DNA of 64,000 bases from Acinetobacter sp. ANC 4862 (lineage in GTDB: Bacteria; Pseudomonadota; Gammaproteobacteria; Pseudomonadales; Moraxellaceae), in NCBI RefSeq assembly GCF_004336635.1, contig NZ_SJXH01000012.1, positions 1 through 64,000 of the forward strand, given 5' to 3'. Both the position numbers and the translations under genes were made by a program. A model generated the notes under the pieces. It was not told where the DNA came from, ran no database searches, and saw only the letters and a list, made by a program, of their open reading frames with translations. This document shows, piece by piece, positions 33,345-44,878 of this stretch. Numbering within the stretch: position 1 is the stretch's first letter; the number at the start of each line of letters is the position of its first letter.

Positions 33345-36300
33345 TTATTGTGGATCAGCTTTAGTCGTTTTCAAAAGCGTTTGCAAATTAGCAGCTTTTG
33401 GTTTTACAAGCCAGAATTTACGGCTGTAAAAATCAAACTCATTGCGGATCTTGTACGCCCAAGCACTACCTGTCTCTTTAATGTGTTCATCCAAGATACG
33501 AAGCAAGAATTCTTGATGTTCTTCCATCGCTTCTGTAGAGATACGATTTAACTCGATCAACTCATGGTTATAGTGATCCACGAAATCATTATCAAGGTCA
33601 AGTACATAAGCAAAACCACCGGTCATACCAGCACCGAAGTTATGACCTACTTTACCCAGTACAGTCACAATACCACCAGTCATATATTCACAACAGTGGT
33701 CACCTGCACCTTCAATCACGGCAAATGCACCCGAGTTACGAACCGCAAAACGTTCGCCTGCAGTACCCGCCGCAAAGATTTTACCGCCAGTTGCACCATA
33801 CAAGCATGTGTTACCAATGATTGCAGTATTTTGAGTTTGGAACGGTGAACCTTTTGGTGGGAAGATGGAGATACGACCACCTGCCATACCTTTACCCACG
33901 TAATCGTTGGCATCACCTTCAAGTTTGATATGCAAACCACCGGCATTCCAAACACCGAGTGACTGACCTGCAGTACCTTTCAAATTCATGACTACAGGAT
34001 GTGTTTCCATACCCAAGTTGCCATAACGACGTGCAATTTCACCTGAAATACGTGCACCAATTGAACGGTCACAATTGACAACATTGTAGTTAAACTCGCC
34101 ACTCTTACCCGCTTCAATGGTCGGAAGCATTTCATCAACCATTTTCTCAGCCAACAAGCCTTTATCAAATGGTGCATTGCCTTGAACTTCACAATATTGT
34201 GCTTTACCTTCAGCAGAAGGATGAGAGGTCAACAATGCACTTAAATCTAGGTGAGCATGTTTGTCTGTATCGCCCGGTAAGACTTCGAGTAAATCTGTAC
34301 GACCAATCAAGTCTTTCAGGCTTGATACACCTAAAGCCGCTAACCACTCACGAGTTTCTTCTGCAATAAAGTGGAAGAAATTGATCAGCATTTCCGGCTC
34401 GCCAATGTAATGCTCTTGACGTAAATGGTCTTGCTGAGTTGCTACCCCGGTTGCACAGTTGTTCAAGTGGCAAATACGCAGATATTTACAACCCAACGCA
34501 ATCATTGGCGTAGAACCAAAACCGAAGCTTTCTGCACCCAAAATAGCCGCTTTAACCACGTCTAGACCTGTTTTCAAACCACCATCGGTTTGTACGCGTA
34601 CTTTGCCACGTAGGTCATTTACACGAAGGGCTTGATGCGCTTCAGATAAACCTAACTCCCATGGCGAACCTGCATGGTGAATTGAAGACAATGGAGAGGC
34701 CGCAGTACCACCGTCATAACCGGAAATGGTAATGAAGTCGGCATATGCTTTCGCCACACCTGCCGCAATGGTTCCTACACCCGGTTCAGACACCAATTTT
34801 ACCGACACCATTGCTTGAGGATTGACTTGTTTCAAGTCAAAGATCAATTGCGACAAATCTTCAATTGAGTAAATGTCATGGTGTGGTGGAGGTGAAATCA
34901 GGGTTACACCTGGAACGGAATAACGTAAACGTGCAATTAAGCCATTCACTTTACCACCCGGTAACTGACCACCTTCACCCGGTTTCGCACCTTGCGCGAC
35001 TTTAATCTGCAACACTTCCGCAGAAGTGAGGTACGCTGGTGTCACACCAAAACGACCTGATGCAATTTGTTTGATTTTCGAGTTACGGATAGTGCCATAA
35101 CGTGCAGGATCTTCACCGCCCTCACCCGAGTTTGAACGACCACCGATGGTATTCATGGCAATCGCAATCGCCTCATGGGCTTCAGGTGACAATGCACCGA
35201 GTGACATGCCTGCAGAGTCGAAACGCGGTAAGATTTCTTCAACTGATTCCACTTGATCAAGCGCAATTGAATTATCTGTTTTCAGCTTGAATAAATCACG
35301 AATCGTTGCAACCGGACGATTATTCACCAATTCCGCATATTCTTTAAAGTCAGCATAATCACCTGATCGTACTGCCTTATGAAGAGAATTGATCACATCC
35401 GGGTTAAATGCATGATATTCCTTGTCGAATACAAATTTCAGTAAACCACCCTGATCAATTGGCTTACGTGCTTTCCACGCATTTTCAGCCAATTTTTTAA
35501 GATCATTTTCAAGGTCTGCAAAGGTTGCACCTTTAATACGGCTTGGAACGCCAGTGAAGCATTTATCAACCACTTCATTCGACAAACCAACGGCTTCGAA
35601 TAACTGACCGCCACGATAAGACGCAACCGTTGAAATACCCATTTTAGAAAGAACTTTTAATAGACCTTTCTCAATCCCTTTACGGAAGTTCGCTTGGGCA
35701 TGAATTGGGTCACCCAACAATTCACCTTTGGCAATCAAGTCATTGATCACGTCATAGGCCAAATATGGATAAATCGCAGTCGCACCAAAACCTAAGATCA
35801 CGGCAAATTGGTGCGCATCACGTGCCAAAGCTGTTTCTACAATGATGTTGGCATCGGTACGTAAACCCACTTGAATCAAATGATGGTGAACCGCACCTGT
35901 TGCCATGAGTGCATTGGCTGGCAAATAACCTTCACGGATTTTCTTGTCAGAAAGCACCAGTAAAGTTTTGCCATCACGAACTGCTTGAGCTGCTTCCTCA
36001 CAGATACGTGCAATCGCTGCTTCTAAACCTTCAGTTGCAACATAGTTCAAGTCTATGTCAGCAATTTCGTAACCTTTACGACCCAAAGTACGCATTTGGT
36101 GCATTTTTGAATTTGAAAGTACAGGGCTAGAAATAATCAAACGATCTGCATGTTCAGGACTTTGTTCAAATACATTTTGCTCACGGCCCAAGCAAGTCTC
36201 TAAAGACATCACGATCGATTCACGCAATGGATCGATTGGCGGGTTGGTGACTTGGGCAAATTGTTGACGGAAGTAATCCGATACATGACGAACCTGACGA

Positions 36301-37826
36301 GACAATACGGCCATTGGCGTATCATCACCCATTGAACCGACGGCTTCCTGACCGCTTTCTGCGATTGGACGAAGCAATTGATCACGTTCTTCAAACGTCA
36401 CCATGAACATTTTTTGTGATGCTTTTAGGTCATCGCCTTTTAAGCCTTGATCACATAAATATTCTTCAAGTTCCGGGCTACCTTGTAGGCGAATTGAGTT
36501 TTCACGCAACCATTCACGGTAAGGACGCATTTTTTTCAAATGGTTACTAACATCTTGAGTATCAAGCAATTTACCAGTGAGGGTATCAATTACCAAGATT
36601 TGACCTGGGCCGACACGACCTTTGGAAATTACGTCTTCAGGTTGATAGCCCCAAACACCAATTTCTGATGCAAGCGTGATGTAACCATTTTTCGTGATGA
36701 CCCAACGTGCAGGACGCAAACCATTACGATCCAGCATACAAATCGCATGACGACCATCTTGAATCACCAGACCTGCAGGACCATCCCATGCTTCCATATG
36801 CTTAGAGTTAAACTCATAGAATGCACGCAGATCGGCATCTAAAGTTTCTACATTCTGCCAAGCTGGTGGAACTAACATGCGTAGCGCACGGAACAGATCC
36901 ATACCACCACCGACCAGAATTTCCAGCATATTATCCAAACTTGAAGAATCCGAACCGGTACGGTTCACAATTGGATTGAGCTCAGTTAAACCTGGAAGCA
37001 ATGGGTTTTCAAATTTTGGAACACGTGCCATTGCCCAGTTACGGTTTGCTGTAATGGTGTTAATTTCACCATTGTGTGCAAGATAACGGAACGGCTGCGC
37101 TAAAGGCCAACGCGGTAATGTATTGGTCGAGAAACGCTGATGGAAGACCACAATGTGTGATTCCAGACGCGGATCCGCTAAATCTGTATAAAAGTCTGCG
37201 ATTGCTTCAGGCATCATCAAACCTTTATAGGTGATGACTGTTGAACACAATGTTGTGACATAGAATGAAGGATCATTGCTCAGTAATTGTTCCGCACGAC
37301 GACGTGCAAGGAATAACTTACGGTTAAATTCAACTTCGGTGACACCCATTGGGCAATTGACAATAATTTGTTCAAATGCCGGCATCGATTGAAGTGCAAT
37401 TTCACCCAAAGCATCGACATTGGTTGGGATCACACGCCAAGCAAGCACTTTTAAGCCTTCAGATTCGATTTCTTTGGCTAAAACCTGCTTTGAATGTGCT
37501 GCAATTGCTGGATCAAGATTTAAAAATACCGTACCGACTGCAAACACTTCACTTAAAGTGATGTCACTGAGTTTTTTTGCTTCTTCACGGAAAAATGCTT
37601 TCGGCATAGCCAGCAATAAACCACAACCATCTCCTGTCTTGCCATCTGCGGCAATACCACCACGGTGGGTCATACAACTTAAACTATGAATCGCGGTCTT
37701 GACCAAATCATGGCTTGCATCACCCTGCATATGGGCGATTAAACCGAAACCACAGTTATCTTTAAACTCATCCGGTTGGTATAAACCTTGAGCGGGAGCT
37801 ACAGTATTAGGCGATGGCATGTGCAT
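33345..37826 (-). CDS. gltB: glutamate synthase large subunit
   Basis: Converts glutamine and 2-oxoglutarate to two glutamates. An N-terminal propeptide of about 24 residues precedes Cys25 ([10 protein letters not shown]), the Ntn glutaminase nucleophile. Then come the central domain, the FMN/2-oxoglutarate barrel (about 800-1180) with the [3Fe-4S] motif [12 protein letters not shown] near 1112, and the GXGXG C-terminal helix (about 1240-1430). Start chosen at ATG 37826 after GAAGAAGGG; the frame extends 15 codons to a TTG without a ribosome site. The length (1493) matches proteobacterial GltB. It is first of gltBD and follows the aro-SPOR genes with a 450-base gap that should hold its promoter. 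Confidence 0.96.
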   Translation of the reverse strand: MHMPSPNTVAPAQGLYQPDEFKDNCGFGLIAHMQGDASHDLVKTAIHSLSCMTHRGGIAADGKTGDGCGLLLAMPKAFFREEAKKLSDITLSEVFAVGTVFLNLDPAIAAHSKQVLAKEIESEGLKVLAWRVIPTNVDALGEIALQSMPAFEQIIVNCPMGVTEVEFNRKLFLARRRAEQLLSNDPSFYVTTLCSTVITYKGLMMPEAIADFYTDLADPRLESHIVVFHQRFSTNTLPRWPLAQPFRYLAHNGEINTITANRNWAMARVPKFENPLLPGLTELNPIVNRTGSDSSSLDNMLEILVGGGMDLFRALRMLVPPAWQNVETLDADLRAFYEFNSKHMEAWDGPAGLVIQDGRHAICMLDRNGLRPARWVITKNGYITLASEIGVWGYQPEDVISKGRVGPGQILVIDTLTGKLLDTQDVSNHLKKMRPYREWLRENSIRLQGSPELEEYLCDQGLKGDDLKASQKMFMVTFEERDQLLRPIAESGQEAVGSMGDDTPMAVLSRQVRHVSDYFRQQFAQVTNPPIDPLRESIVMSLETCLGREQNVFEQSPEHADRLIISSPVLSNSKMHQMRTLGRKGYEIADIDLNYVATEGLEAAIARICEEAAQAVRDGKTLLVLSDKKIREGYLPANALMATGAVHHHLIQVGLRTDANIIVETALARDAHQFAVILGFGATAIYPYLAYDVINDLIAKGELLGDPIHAQANFRKGIEKGLLKVLSKMGISTVASYRGGQLFEAVGLSNEVVDKCFTGVPSRIKGATFADLENDLKKLAENAWKARKPIDQGGLLKFVFDKEYHAFNPDVINSLHKAVRSGDYADFKEYAELVNNRPVATIRDLFKLKTDNSIALDQVESVEEILPRFDSAGMSLGALSPEAHEAIAIAMNTIGGRSNSGEGGEDPARYGTIRNSKIKQIASGRFGVTPAYLTSAEVLQIKVAQGAKPGEGGQLPGGKVNGLIARLRYSVPGVTLISPPPHHDIYSIEDLSQLIFDLKQVNPQAMVSVKLVSEPGVGTIAAGVAKAYADFITISGYDGGTAASPLSSIHHAGSPWELGLSEAHQALRVNDLRGKVRVQTDGGLKTGLDVVKAAILGAESFGFGSTPMIALGCKYLRICHLNNCATGVATQQDHLRQEHYIGEPEMLINFFHFIAEETREWLAALGVSSLKDLIGRTDLLEVLPGDTDKHAHLDLSALLTSHPSAEGKAQYCEVQGNAPFDKGLLAEKMVDEMLPTIEAGKSGEFNYNVVNCDRSIGARISGEIARRYGNLGMETHPVVMNLKGTAGQSLGVWNAGGLHIKLEGDANDYVGKGMAGGRISIFPPKGSPFQTQNTAIIGNTCLYGATGGKIFAAGTAGERFAVRNSGAFAVIEGAGDHCCEYMTGGIVTVLGKVGHNFGAGMTGGFAYVLDLDNDFVDHYNHELIELNRISTEAMEEHQEFLLRILDEHIKETGSAWAYKIRNEFDFYSRKFWLVKPKAANLQTLLKTTKADPQ

Positions 37827-38274
37827 AGCGTACCCTTCTTCAACATGGCCCATAAAGCGGGCATCTAACAATCAAATATCTTCTTTGCGATTTAGTCCAA
37901 TTTACTTACACTCAGATCAAGATTGGGCAGAATCATTTTCTTCACATACTAAAGATAATCGCATTTCATCTTCTGTGCATGGATCAATTACAAAAATGTT
38001 TTATTGATTTTACGCACTCTTTTAAAGCAGGCAAATTCAGTAACTTCGCACAATCATTGAATCTTTTCGCGCCAAAATAGGGACAATAACTCAATTCATG
38101 CACCAATAAAGCAAAAATGATGCCAATTAAAAAAAGACAATGCTAAATGTTTTAAATATAGAAATATTAAAGTTTCATCTGCTTCATCTTATTTTCTTGA
38201 AACCAATTTTCGCACTATATTTGTGCATATAGATATTTTTATAACTTACTTTGCTCTATTTTAGAACTCTATTT
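37827..38274. other. intergenic region upstream of gltB
   Basis: About 450 bases with no gene on either strand. It must carry the minus-strand promoter of gltBD. I looked for a sigma-54 GG-N10-GC element and a Lrp-like site and found no convincing match, and no clear terminator for the upstream SPOR gene. Confidence 0.5.
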
Positions 38275-39120
38275 TTAATTAAATGGATCACTAATTTCAG
38301 TTTCTGCTACTTTATTGCCATTTTTTTTCGGTGCAGATTCAACACCAGAATGAGATTGCTGCACATCCACGACATTACCCTCTTCATCACGACGTGTGAC
38401 CGTTGTGGTTGTGGTTGCTGCTTTAGGATCAACGACTGGTACAGTCGGTTTGGGTTTAGGTGGAACCACAAGACTCTCATCAATGCGCGGCAATGGTGCA
38501 GATTTTAAATTGACTGCATAGAGTTTGCTATTCGAACCCATTTCTTCTGCCCCCATGTCATTGACCAAGACTGCATAATTTTCAATCTCATGAACTTGAG
38601 GTTGAATAGACTTGGGAAACTGGAATGGCAATTGTTGAAGGGCTTGTTTTGCTTGATCACTATTTCCATAGATGCCATAAAGCAGAACATATTGCTCAAT
38701 TTGATTTTCACCACTCAGGCGAATATAGAAAAAGTTCTTACGATCGGACTGTTTTTTTAGAAAACTTCGAATCACATCATCTTTGGTCGCTCGAAACAGT
38801 TCAATCGTGGCCGCATTTTTATTGTCATTAATAAATTTAGTGCCACGAAACTCTGGTTCATAAGTTGCAGTATTGACCACACGCGTAGTCATTTCCAAAG
38901 GACGTACTTCTTTTTGAAGTGCACCAAGAAGGTTGGTTGCAGCAACTTTTTCCGGTTGAATTTGCAATTCAGCTTCAGTTTCAGCAGATTTTTCCACCTC
39001 AACTAAAGCATCACTGTCCGTGATTGCCCAAAAAATAAGTGCTGCAAACAGACACACCAACCCACACACTAGCCAGATATAGTTTTGAATACGTTGCCAT
39101 TGTGTACGGATGGTTGCCAT
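38275..39120 (-). CDS. SPOR-domain-like membrane protein downstream of aroB
   Basis: Bitopic protein of 281 residues: cytoplasmic basic N-terminus, one membrane helix at about 14-33 (WLVCGLVCLFAALIFWAI), then a periplasmic part. The region at about 120-200 (FFYIRLSGENQIEQYVLLYG...YAVLVNDMG) resembles a SPOR fold, which binds denuded peptidoglycan at division sites; DamX is encoded at the same place after aroB in enterobacteria. The tail is Pro/Thr/Lys-rich and probably disordered. It follows aroB by three bases. A role in cell division is inferred from domain and position. Confidence 0.75.
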   Translation of the reverse strand: MATIRTQWQRIQNYIWLVCGLVCLFAALIFWAITDSDALVEVEKSAETEAELQIQPEKVAATNLLGALQKEVRPLEMTTRVVNTATYEPEFRGTKFINDNKNAATIELFRATKDDVIRSFLKKQSDRKNFFYIRLSGENQIEQYVLLYGIYGNSDQAKQALQQLPFQFPKSIQPQVHEIENYAVLVNDMGAEEMGSNSKLYAVNLKSAPLPRIDESLVVPPKPKPTVPVVDPKAATTTTTVTRRDEEGNVVDVQQSHSGVESAPKKNGNKVAETEISDPFN

Positions 39121-39123
39121 GAC

Positions 39124-40209
39124 TTATGCCTTCTCTTGATTCGCTAAAATCGCTTGTTTCATCAATTCCACATCAAATTCTCTTGTAATTACAGCCTGCC
39201 CTAAAGATTTCAACAGTACCAGGCGTAATTGTCCATTCAGCACTTTTTTATCATGTGCCATATATGCGAGGAATTCATCCAGTGGAATAGCTGGGCATTT
39301 TACGGGTAAATGGGCACGTTGAATGATTTTTTTTGTACGTTCCAAATCTTCCGCTGAAATCCAGCCCATTCGTTGCGACAAATCCGCAGCCATCACCATA
39401 CCGGTTGCGACCGCTTCACCGTGTAACCAAACACCATATCCTAAGTAAGACTCGATAGCATGACCAAAGGTATGCCCTAAGTTAAGTAAGGCACGCTCAC
39501 CTTGTTCTTTTTCATCATTAGCAACGATACGTGCTTTATGTGCACATGAACGGTAAACCGCTTCAGCCAGCAATTCTGAATCACGTCCCACCAAACCATC
39601 CATATTTTCTTCGAGCCAGACCAAGAAATCCAGATCACCTAATAAGGCATATTTAATCACTTCTGCCAAACCTGCTGACAGTTCACGATCAGGTAAAGTG
39701 CTTAATTGCGCCATATCCGCCAACACCACTTGTGGCTGCTGGAAAGCACCAATCATATTTTTACCCAAGGGATGATTAATGCCAGTTTTCCCACCCACGC
39801 TCGAATCCACTTGTGAAAGCAGCGTAGTGGGTACTTGAACAAAATAAACACCTCGTTGAAAACATGCAGATGCAAAACCTGCCATATCCCCAATCACGCC
39901 ACCACCCAGAGCTAAAACTGTAGCATCACGATTAAACCCTACTTCCAATAAGGCATCAAAAATTAAATTTAAATGTTCAATATTTTTATATTTTTCACCA
40001 TCAGGCAAAATACATGTTGCAATGGTTTTCCCCAAAGCTTCTATCGCAGTCACATAATGATCCAAATACAGAGGTGCAACCGTTGTATTGGTCACAATCA
40101 TCACTTGCTTACCTTTAATATAAGGTTCAAGCAAAGATTGTGGATTTAAATCACTGCCAATAAAAATAGGATATCGGCGATCACCGAGTTCAACATGTAA
40201 AGTTTGCAT
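39124..40209 (-). CDS. aroB: 3-dehydroquinate synthase
   Basis: Second step of the shikimate pathway, a zinc- and NAD-dependent cyclisation of DAHP. Motifs: PDGEKYKN near 70, [15 protein letters not shown] near 99 (NAD site), [18 protein letters not shown] near 127, and zinc ligands including [12 protein letters not shown] near 243 and [11 protein letters not shown] near 260. The 361 residues match the family. It starts 17 bases after aroK. Confidence 0.96.
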   Translation of the reverse strand: MQTLHVELGDRRYPIFIGSDLNPQSLLEPYIKGKQVMIVTNTTVAPLYLDHYVTAIEALGKTIATCILPDGEKYKNIEHLNLIFDALLEVGFNRDATVLALGGGVIGDMAGFASACFQRGVYFVQVPTTLLSQVDSSVGGKTGINHPLGKNMIGAFQQPQVVLADMAQLSTLPDRELSAGLAEVIKYALLGDLDFLVWLEENMDGLVGRDSELLAEAVYRSCAHKARIVANDEKEQGERALLNLGHTFGHAIESYLGYGVWLHGEAVATGMVMAADLSQRMGWISAEDLERTKKIIQRAHLPVKCPAIPLDEFLAYMAHDKKVLNGQLRLVLLKSLGQAVITREFDVELMKQAILANQEKA

Positions 40210-40226
40210 GAAATTAAAACCGTTAA

Positions 40227-40775
40227 TTAGACTAAATCTGCTTCTTGAGAAACAATCATATGTAAGATTTTTTGAGCTAAATCACGAGCAGCTCCCTGAT
40301 TGGTTTCAATAATATAATGCGCAACTTCTCGATATAAAGGATCGCGAAGCGCCAATAAATCACGTAACTTTTGTTCAGGATTTTCAACTTGCAATAAAGG
40401 ACGGTTTTTATCCCGGTAGGTGCGCTGTAATTGAATTTCGACAGGAGTATATAGATAAACAACGATTCCGCGTTGTTTTAAAAATTCACGATTGGGAGCT
40501 TGGGTCACTGCACCACCACCAGTTGCCAGAACCAGTTGTGAACGAGCTGTGAGTTCATCGATCACCATGGTTTCACGGTTACGAAATCCCTTTTCACCTT
40601 CTTTTTCAAAAATCCAAGGAATTGTCGCACCTGTTTTCCGTTCAATTTCATGATCACTATCAAGAAACTCACGTCCTAACAGTTCCGCCAAATGTCGACC
40701 AACCGTTGTTTTTCCAGCCCCCATTGGCCCTACCAAATAAATATTTGGCAGGGTTTCAAACTCATTGCTTGGCAA
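40227..40775 (-). CDS. aroK: shikimate kinase
   Basis: Phosphorylates shikimate at O3. Walker A is [15 protein letters not shown] near 17; shikimate-binding residues lie in FLDSDHEIE near 37 and LATGGGAV near 83; RNRPLL-type lid sequence is KNRPLLQV near 122. The start is TTG 40775 with AGGTGA upstream; no ATG precedes the Walker motif closely enough to be better. Lies 36 bases after pilQ, the pilMNOPQ-aroKB order of pseudomonads. Confidence 0.94.
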   Translation of the reverse strand: MPSNEFETLPNIYLVGPMGAGKTTVGRHLAELLGREFLDSDHEIERKTGATIPWIFEKEGEKGFRNRETMVIDELTARSQLVLATGGGAVTQAPNREFLKQRGIVVYLYTPVEIQLQRTYRDKNRPLLQVENPEQKLRDLLALRDPLYREVAHYIIETNQGAARDLAQKILHMIVSQEADLV

Positions 40776-40811
40776 GGAGTCACCTATTTATTTTGCTAAA
40801 TTCAAAATATA

Positions 40812-42971
40812 TTAATGATTTCTTGAAACACTGTCATTAACAATTCGTGGTGTAACAAAAATCAATAGCTCACGTTTATTATCAGACTTGATATCTTTAC
40901 GGAATAAACGACCTACGTAAGGAATATCACCCAAGAATGGCACCTTAGTTTGACCATTACGGGTTTCTTGTTCAAAAATACCACCGAGTACAACTGTCTC
41001 TCCATTATCTACCAGGACATTGGTATTGATTTGATTTTTATTAATCGTCAATTGACCTGTCGGTGTTGGATTTCCTGGAGTATCGCTGGTGATGTTGAGT
41101 AGCATTTGAACTTTACCATCAGGTGTAATACTTGGCGTTACATCCAAACTAAGTACAGCATCAATAAATTCAGTGGTTGAAACTGCATTTGCACCACCAC
41201 CTTCTGATGATTGATATGGAATTTGCGTACCTGATGAAACTTTGGCTGTTTGTTTGTCTGCAGTGAGGACTTTAGGTGTTGAAATCACTTCACCATAGCC
41301 GTCTGCTTGCAAGGCAGAAAGTTCTAGATCCAGCATAAAATCAGATAAGCTGATTAAACCAAAGGCAATTTTACCTGCTGCATTAGTTACGCCTAAATCC
41401 ACATTTAAGTTCTGTGGACGTTGAATCGTATATTTACCATCATCGTCAGGCGTTTTTAAATCCCATAAGGTTGTATCACTACCACCGACCAACAAATCAT
41501 TATTTTGAGCAATACCTTGCGACAAGATCCCCCACTTCACGCCCATTTCTTTACTAAACTCTGTTGAAGCTCGAACAATACGGGCTTCAACCATCACTTG
41601 TTTGACTGGAATATCTAGCAAGTCGACCATTTTCCGGACTTTATCTATATTCTGTGCCGTATCATTAATAATCAGCGTATTGGTACGCGCATCAACAGAT
41701 ATCGTGCCACGTGAACTTAATAAACTTTCATTAGAATTATTATTGTTACTACTATTGCCAGAATTAGAGTTATTTGAAGATTTTGTTTGGGTAATCAGTT
41801 TCTCAATATCCGTAACCTTTGCATAGCTTAGTTGCATATACTCGGTTTGCATTGGCGCCAATTTTACACTTTGCTCTATCGCCTTCGCCTGTTCTTCTTC
41901 TGCTTTAATTAATTCTGAAACAGGGGCAATCCAGATTACATTACCATTACGGCGTTTATCTAAATTCTTGGTTTTTAGAATAATATCTAATGCCTGATCC
42001 CAAGGTACATCCTTTAAGCGTAAAGTAATATTCCCTTGTACTGTATCAGCGGTCACCATATTGATTTCAGTGAAGTCTGCCAATAACTGGAGCACACGAC
42101 GTACTTCAATATCCTGAAAATCTAGAGAAATCTTTTTACCAGTATAACTATTGGCTGCTTTAGGTTTAAGCGGATTTTTATCTTCAGGTCGTTTTAAACT
42201 GATTGTAAGTTTATTGTCTGCCTGATATGCCATATATTCATAGCTACCAGAAGTCTGAATGGTAATTACCCCATTTCCACCATTATTATTTGCATCGATA
42301 GTAGAAACTGGCGTTGCAAAATCATTCACATTTAAACGACGCGCCAAATGTGCAGGAACTTTACTGCCTAAAGTACGTACAACAACTTTACTGCCTTGCT
42401 GCTGCACATCAACCTGTGTGTTTGTACCGAGCAAATCAATAACAACCTGCCCTTCACCCTGACCACCGCGCTGGAAGCCAATATTGGAAATTCCTTGGGT
42501 AGATTTTTGAGCCGCTACCTGCTGAGTAGCAAATGCATTACCCGCAGCTGAATTAATTTTTAAAATAAAAGTATTGCCTTCCACGCGTGTGGTAAAGGCA
42601 CCGGCATCCGCCAAATTCACCGTTAAACGTGAGCGTTGCGCATCAGAACTCACATCAACAGAACTGGCTTCTTTGGTTGCAACTGCAATGCTATTTTGCT
42701 TTAAATTTTGCTGTGCTTTATCAAAATCCAGAATCAGACGTGATGGCTGCTCTAACTGATAAGCTTGCGGCTGCGGAGGTAAGCCATTAAACATGACACG
42801 AATTTCTGTACCCTGACCTGCAATTTGCATAGGCACAATATTGGTAATACTGACTTGTGCATTGGCAACTTGCATTACTGCGATTGCAACCGCACCCATA
42901 GAAAATTGACGGAACAAATGGTTCATTGTATTGCCATCCCCAAATATAAAATCTTTCAAACTGTTATTCAT
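40812..42971 (-). CDS. pilQ: type IV pilus secretin PilQ
   Basis: Outer-membrane secretin that forms the gate for the pilus and for incoming DNA. After a signal region near residue 40 (VANAQV) come two AMIN domains (about 45-260) that bind peptidoglycan, an STN/N0 domain (ISLDFQDIEVRRVLQLLADF near 288), an N1 domain with an Asn/Ser-rich insert (SSNNSNSGNSSNNNNSNES near 408), and the secretin barrel ending VPFLGDIPYVGRLFR near 685. Start placed at ATG 42971, with AAAGGAAT before it; an upstream ATG in frame lies inside pilP. Last of pilMNOPQ. Confidence 0.94.
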   Translation of the reverse strand: MNNSLKDFIFGDGNTMNHLFRQFSMGAVAIAVMQVANAQVSITNIVPMQIAGQGTEIRVMFNGLPPQPQAYQLEQPSRLILDFDKAQQNLKQNSIAVATKEASSVDVSSDAQRSRLTVNLADAGAFTTRVEGNTFILKINSAAGNAFATQQVAAQKSTQGISNIGFQRGGQGEGQVVIDLLGTNTQVDVQQQGSKVVVRTLGSKVPAHLARRLNVNDFATPVSTIDANNNGGNGVITIQTSGSYEYMAYQADNKLTISLKRPEDKNPLKPKAANSYTGKKISLDFQDIEVRRVLQLLADFTEINMVTADTVQGNITLRLKDVPWDQALDIILKTKNLDKRRNGNVIWIAPVSELIKAEEEQAKAIEQSVKLAPMQTEYMQLSYAKVTDIEKLITQTKSSNNSNSGNSSNNNNSNESLLSSRGTISVDARTNTLIINDTAQNIDKVRKMVDLLDIPVKQVMVEARIVRASTEFSKEMGVKWGILSQGIAQNNDLLVGGSDTTLWDLKTPDDDGKYTIQRPQNLNVDLGVTNAAGKIAFGLISLSDFMLDLELSALQADGYGEVISTPKVLTADKQTAKVSSGTQIPYQSSEGGGANAVSTTEFIDAVLSLDVTPSITPDGKVQMLLNITSDTPGNPTPTGQLTINKNQINTNVLVDNGETVVLGGIFEQETRNGQTKVPFLGDIPYVGRLFRKDIKSDNKRELLIFVTPRIVNDSVSRNH

Positions 42972-42987
42972 TTTTATTCCTTTAAAC

Positions 42988-43515
42988 TTAAGGCGCTGGT
43001 CCAATTAATATCAGACTTCTTGGACGCTCTACATATCCTTCCCGCCCATCTGGAATAATTTCCACTAGATCGATTTGTGTTGGCGTGATATTCACTACAC
43101 GACCATGATTCACACCCATGTAGCTACCACGCTGCACGCGCTCTATTTCGCCATCGGGTGTTTGAATTAATGCCAGGATCTGCCCCGACTGGCTACGCAT
43201 ACTTCCCTTCATATTCAAGGATTCGATAGCATAGCTTTCTAAAGGTTGCAGTGGACGTGACAAGTTAGGATAGACACGTTTTCCTGCCATAATTCTCAAT
43301 TCAGCAGCAAGTGAGCTCGGCAAAAAAGGGCTTTTCAGCTGATGGGCTGCATAGTCAAATGTTGGCACAGGTGGAAAAACCGGTGCCGGATCGATCGGTA
43401 ATGGCGGTTGATTACGAATACTTGCCATTTGCTCATTGACCGCATCAATACGAGAATCACACCCCACCAATAACAAGCCGAATATCAGGCTTAAAGTCAT
43501 TTTTTCTATTTTCAT
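42988..43515 (-). CDS. pilP: type IV pilus lipoprotein PilP
   Basis: Inner-membrane lipoprotein linking PilNO to the PilQ N0 domain. Lipobox LLVGC puts the lipid cysteine at residue 19. A proline-rich linker (PPLPIDPAPVFPPVP) leads to the small beta-sandwich domain (about 100-175) with QSGQILALIQTPDGEIERV and the GxYxGxNHGRV motif. The 175 residues match PilP. Its ATG overlaps the pilO stop by one base. Confidence 0.93.
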   Translation of the reverse strand: MKIEKMTLSLIFGLLLVGCDSRIDAVNEQMASIRNQPPLPIDPAPVFPPVPTFDYAAHQLKSPFLPSSLAAELRIMAGKRVYPNLSRPLQPLESYAIESLNMKGSMRSQSGQILALIQTPDGEIERVQRGSYMGVNHGRVVNITPTQIDLVEIIPDGREGYVERPRSLILIGPAP

Positions 43516-44240
43516 TACTGTGCCCCCCCAGCTGTAGCAGTTGAATTCGCATCTGCTGCTTGAGTATCCGTAGCACCGATATAACGATAGGTTTTGGCTT
43601 TAACATTATAGGTAATTTGAGGAATATCGGTTTTTTTCTCTTTATTTTCCGTACCTGTAATATCAAAATCATGCAAGGTGACAATACGCGGAAGCGCTGC
43701 TATGCCACTTACAAAAGAACCAAAGGCATGATAATCACCAGTTGCTTCAATAGAAATGGGCTGTTCAATAAAGAACTCTTGCTTAATTTCATTTTCTAAA
43801 CGGATATTTTTAAATTTCAGACCTGAATTTACCCCACTGACGTTGATATCTTCAACCAGTCCGGGGATTTCAGTTTCTTTAGGTAATTGTTCGAGTTGCT
43901 GATTAAAATTCGCTTCCATTTCCTGTAACTGCGCTTGCAACTGTTGCAAATTGCGAAGCTTTGAATCTTTTTCACGAAACTCATTCAGTAAATTTTGTTC
44001 TTGAGCATTGGCATTGGAAATTGCGTCTATTTGACCTTTAATCAGCGCAAAATAACCCAGAATACCAATCATCATCATAATTAAAATCCAGCAAGTGATT
44101 TTAACGGATAATGGCCAACTGCCATAATTATTTGGATCCAAGGTGTTGAACTGCTGAAGAAACTTATCTAAGGTCATCTTCTTTTTATGCGTAGCAACAC
44201 CTTCATTTGGATTTAATTCATCAAATTCATCGAGACTCAT
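43515..44240 (-). CDS. pilO: type IV pilus alignment protein PilO
   Basis: Bitopic inner-membrane protein that dimerises with PilN. Cytoplasmic N-terminus about 45 residues, membrane helix near 47-67 (ITCWILIMMMIGILGYFAL), coiled coil near 80-125 (LRNLQQLQAQLQEMEANF), then the periplasmic ferredoxin-like domain. The C-terminus ends in an Ala/Thr-rich stretch. It overlaps pilN by four bases (ATGA). Confidence 0.92.
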   Translation of the reverse strand: MSLDEFDELNPNEGVATHKKKMTLDKFLQQFNTLDPNNYGSWPLSVKITCWILIMMMIGILGYFALIKGQIDAISNANAQEQNLLNEFREKDSKLRNLQQLQAQLQEMEANFNQQLEQLPKETEIPGLVEDINVSGVNSGLKFKNIRLENEIKQEFFIEQPISIEATGDYHAFGSFVSGIAALPRIVTLHDFDITGTENKEKKTDIPQITYNVKAKTYRYIGATDTQAADANSTATAGGAQ

Positions 44241-44878
44241 TGTGCTGCCCCCGCTGTTGAATTAGCTGTATTTTGTGGTGCTTCAGGTGTCGTCGGTTGT
44301 GCAATTTCATCCAGGTCAGCAGTAATGACGAATGAACCATAACCTTCTTCAATACGAGGTACGATCGAACTTGCCACTTTATCTTTCTTCTCTTCAACAG
44401 CTAAAAAAGAATTCATAAATGCGTTTCTGTACCAAGCTGATGCTTCCAAACTACGCAAGAATTCTGCAACCGTATTCGGACTTTCCGCTTTACCTTCAAT
44501 GGTAAATTTATCCCCTGTACGGGCAAATTTGGTAATGTACAAATTGCTTGGCGTAACCCGTACCATTTCGTCAATGAGGCGAACCGCAATGGGGCGTTGT
44601 CCTTGTAAACCTTGAATCAGCTTCATGCGCTCAATAATTGCATTGCGTTGAGCTTCTAAACCTTCTAAGGATTTCAATTGCACATCAAGGTTTTGATTGG
44701 TACTGGTAATCAGTTGATTCGCTTGTTCTTGATCTTCAAGTTTATGGTCATAGAAGAACCAGGCCAATCCGACCGCTAAAGCCCCGATTAATGCCATCCC
44801 AATACAAATGGTAATAAATTCTTTTTTTCGTCTCTCTCTTAGCTCATCACGCCAAGGGAGCAGGTTAATTCTCGCCAT
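44237..44878 (-). CDS. pilN: type IV pilus alignment protein PilN
   Basis: Bitopic partner of PilO. The conserved cytoplasmic motif that binds PilM is at the very N-terminus: ARINLLPWRDELRERRKKEF. Membrane helix near 22-44, coiled coil near 50-90, periplasmic ferredoxin-like fold to 190. Overlaps the pilM stop by one base. Confidence 0.93.
   Translation of the reverse strand: MARINLLPWRDELRERRKKEFITICIGMALIGALAVGLAWFFYDHKLEDQEQANQLITSTNQNLDVQLKSLEGLEAQRNAIIERMKLIQGLQGQRPIAVRLIDEMVRVTPSNLYITKFARTGDKFTIEGKAESPNTVAEFLRSLEASAWYRNAFMNSFLAVEEKKDKVASSIVPRIEEGYGSFVITADLDEIAQPTTPEAPQNTANSTAGAAQ

Noticed and set aside
37827-38274. Riboswitch or sigma-54 promoter before gltB
   Set aside because: No GG-N10-GC element or recognisable glutamine/other aptamer fold was found by eye.
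41720-41790. Asn/Ser codon repeats in pilQ as a possible microsatellite or CRISPR-like repeat
   Set aside because: A low-complexity protein linker in the N1 domain; no spacers or exact repeat units.
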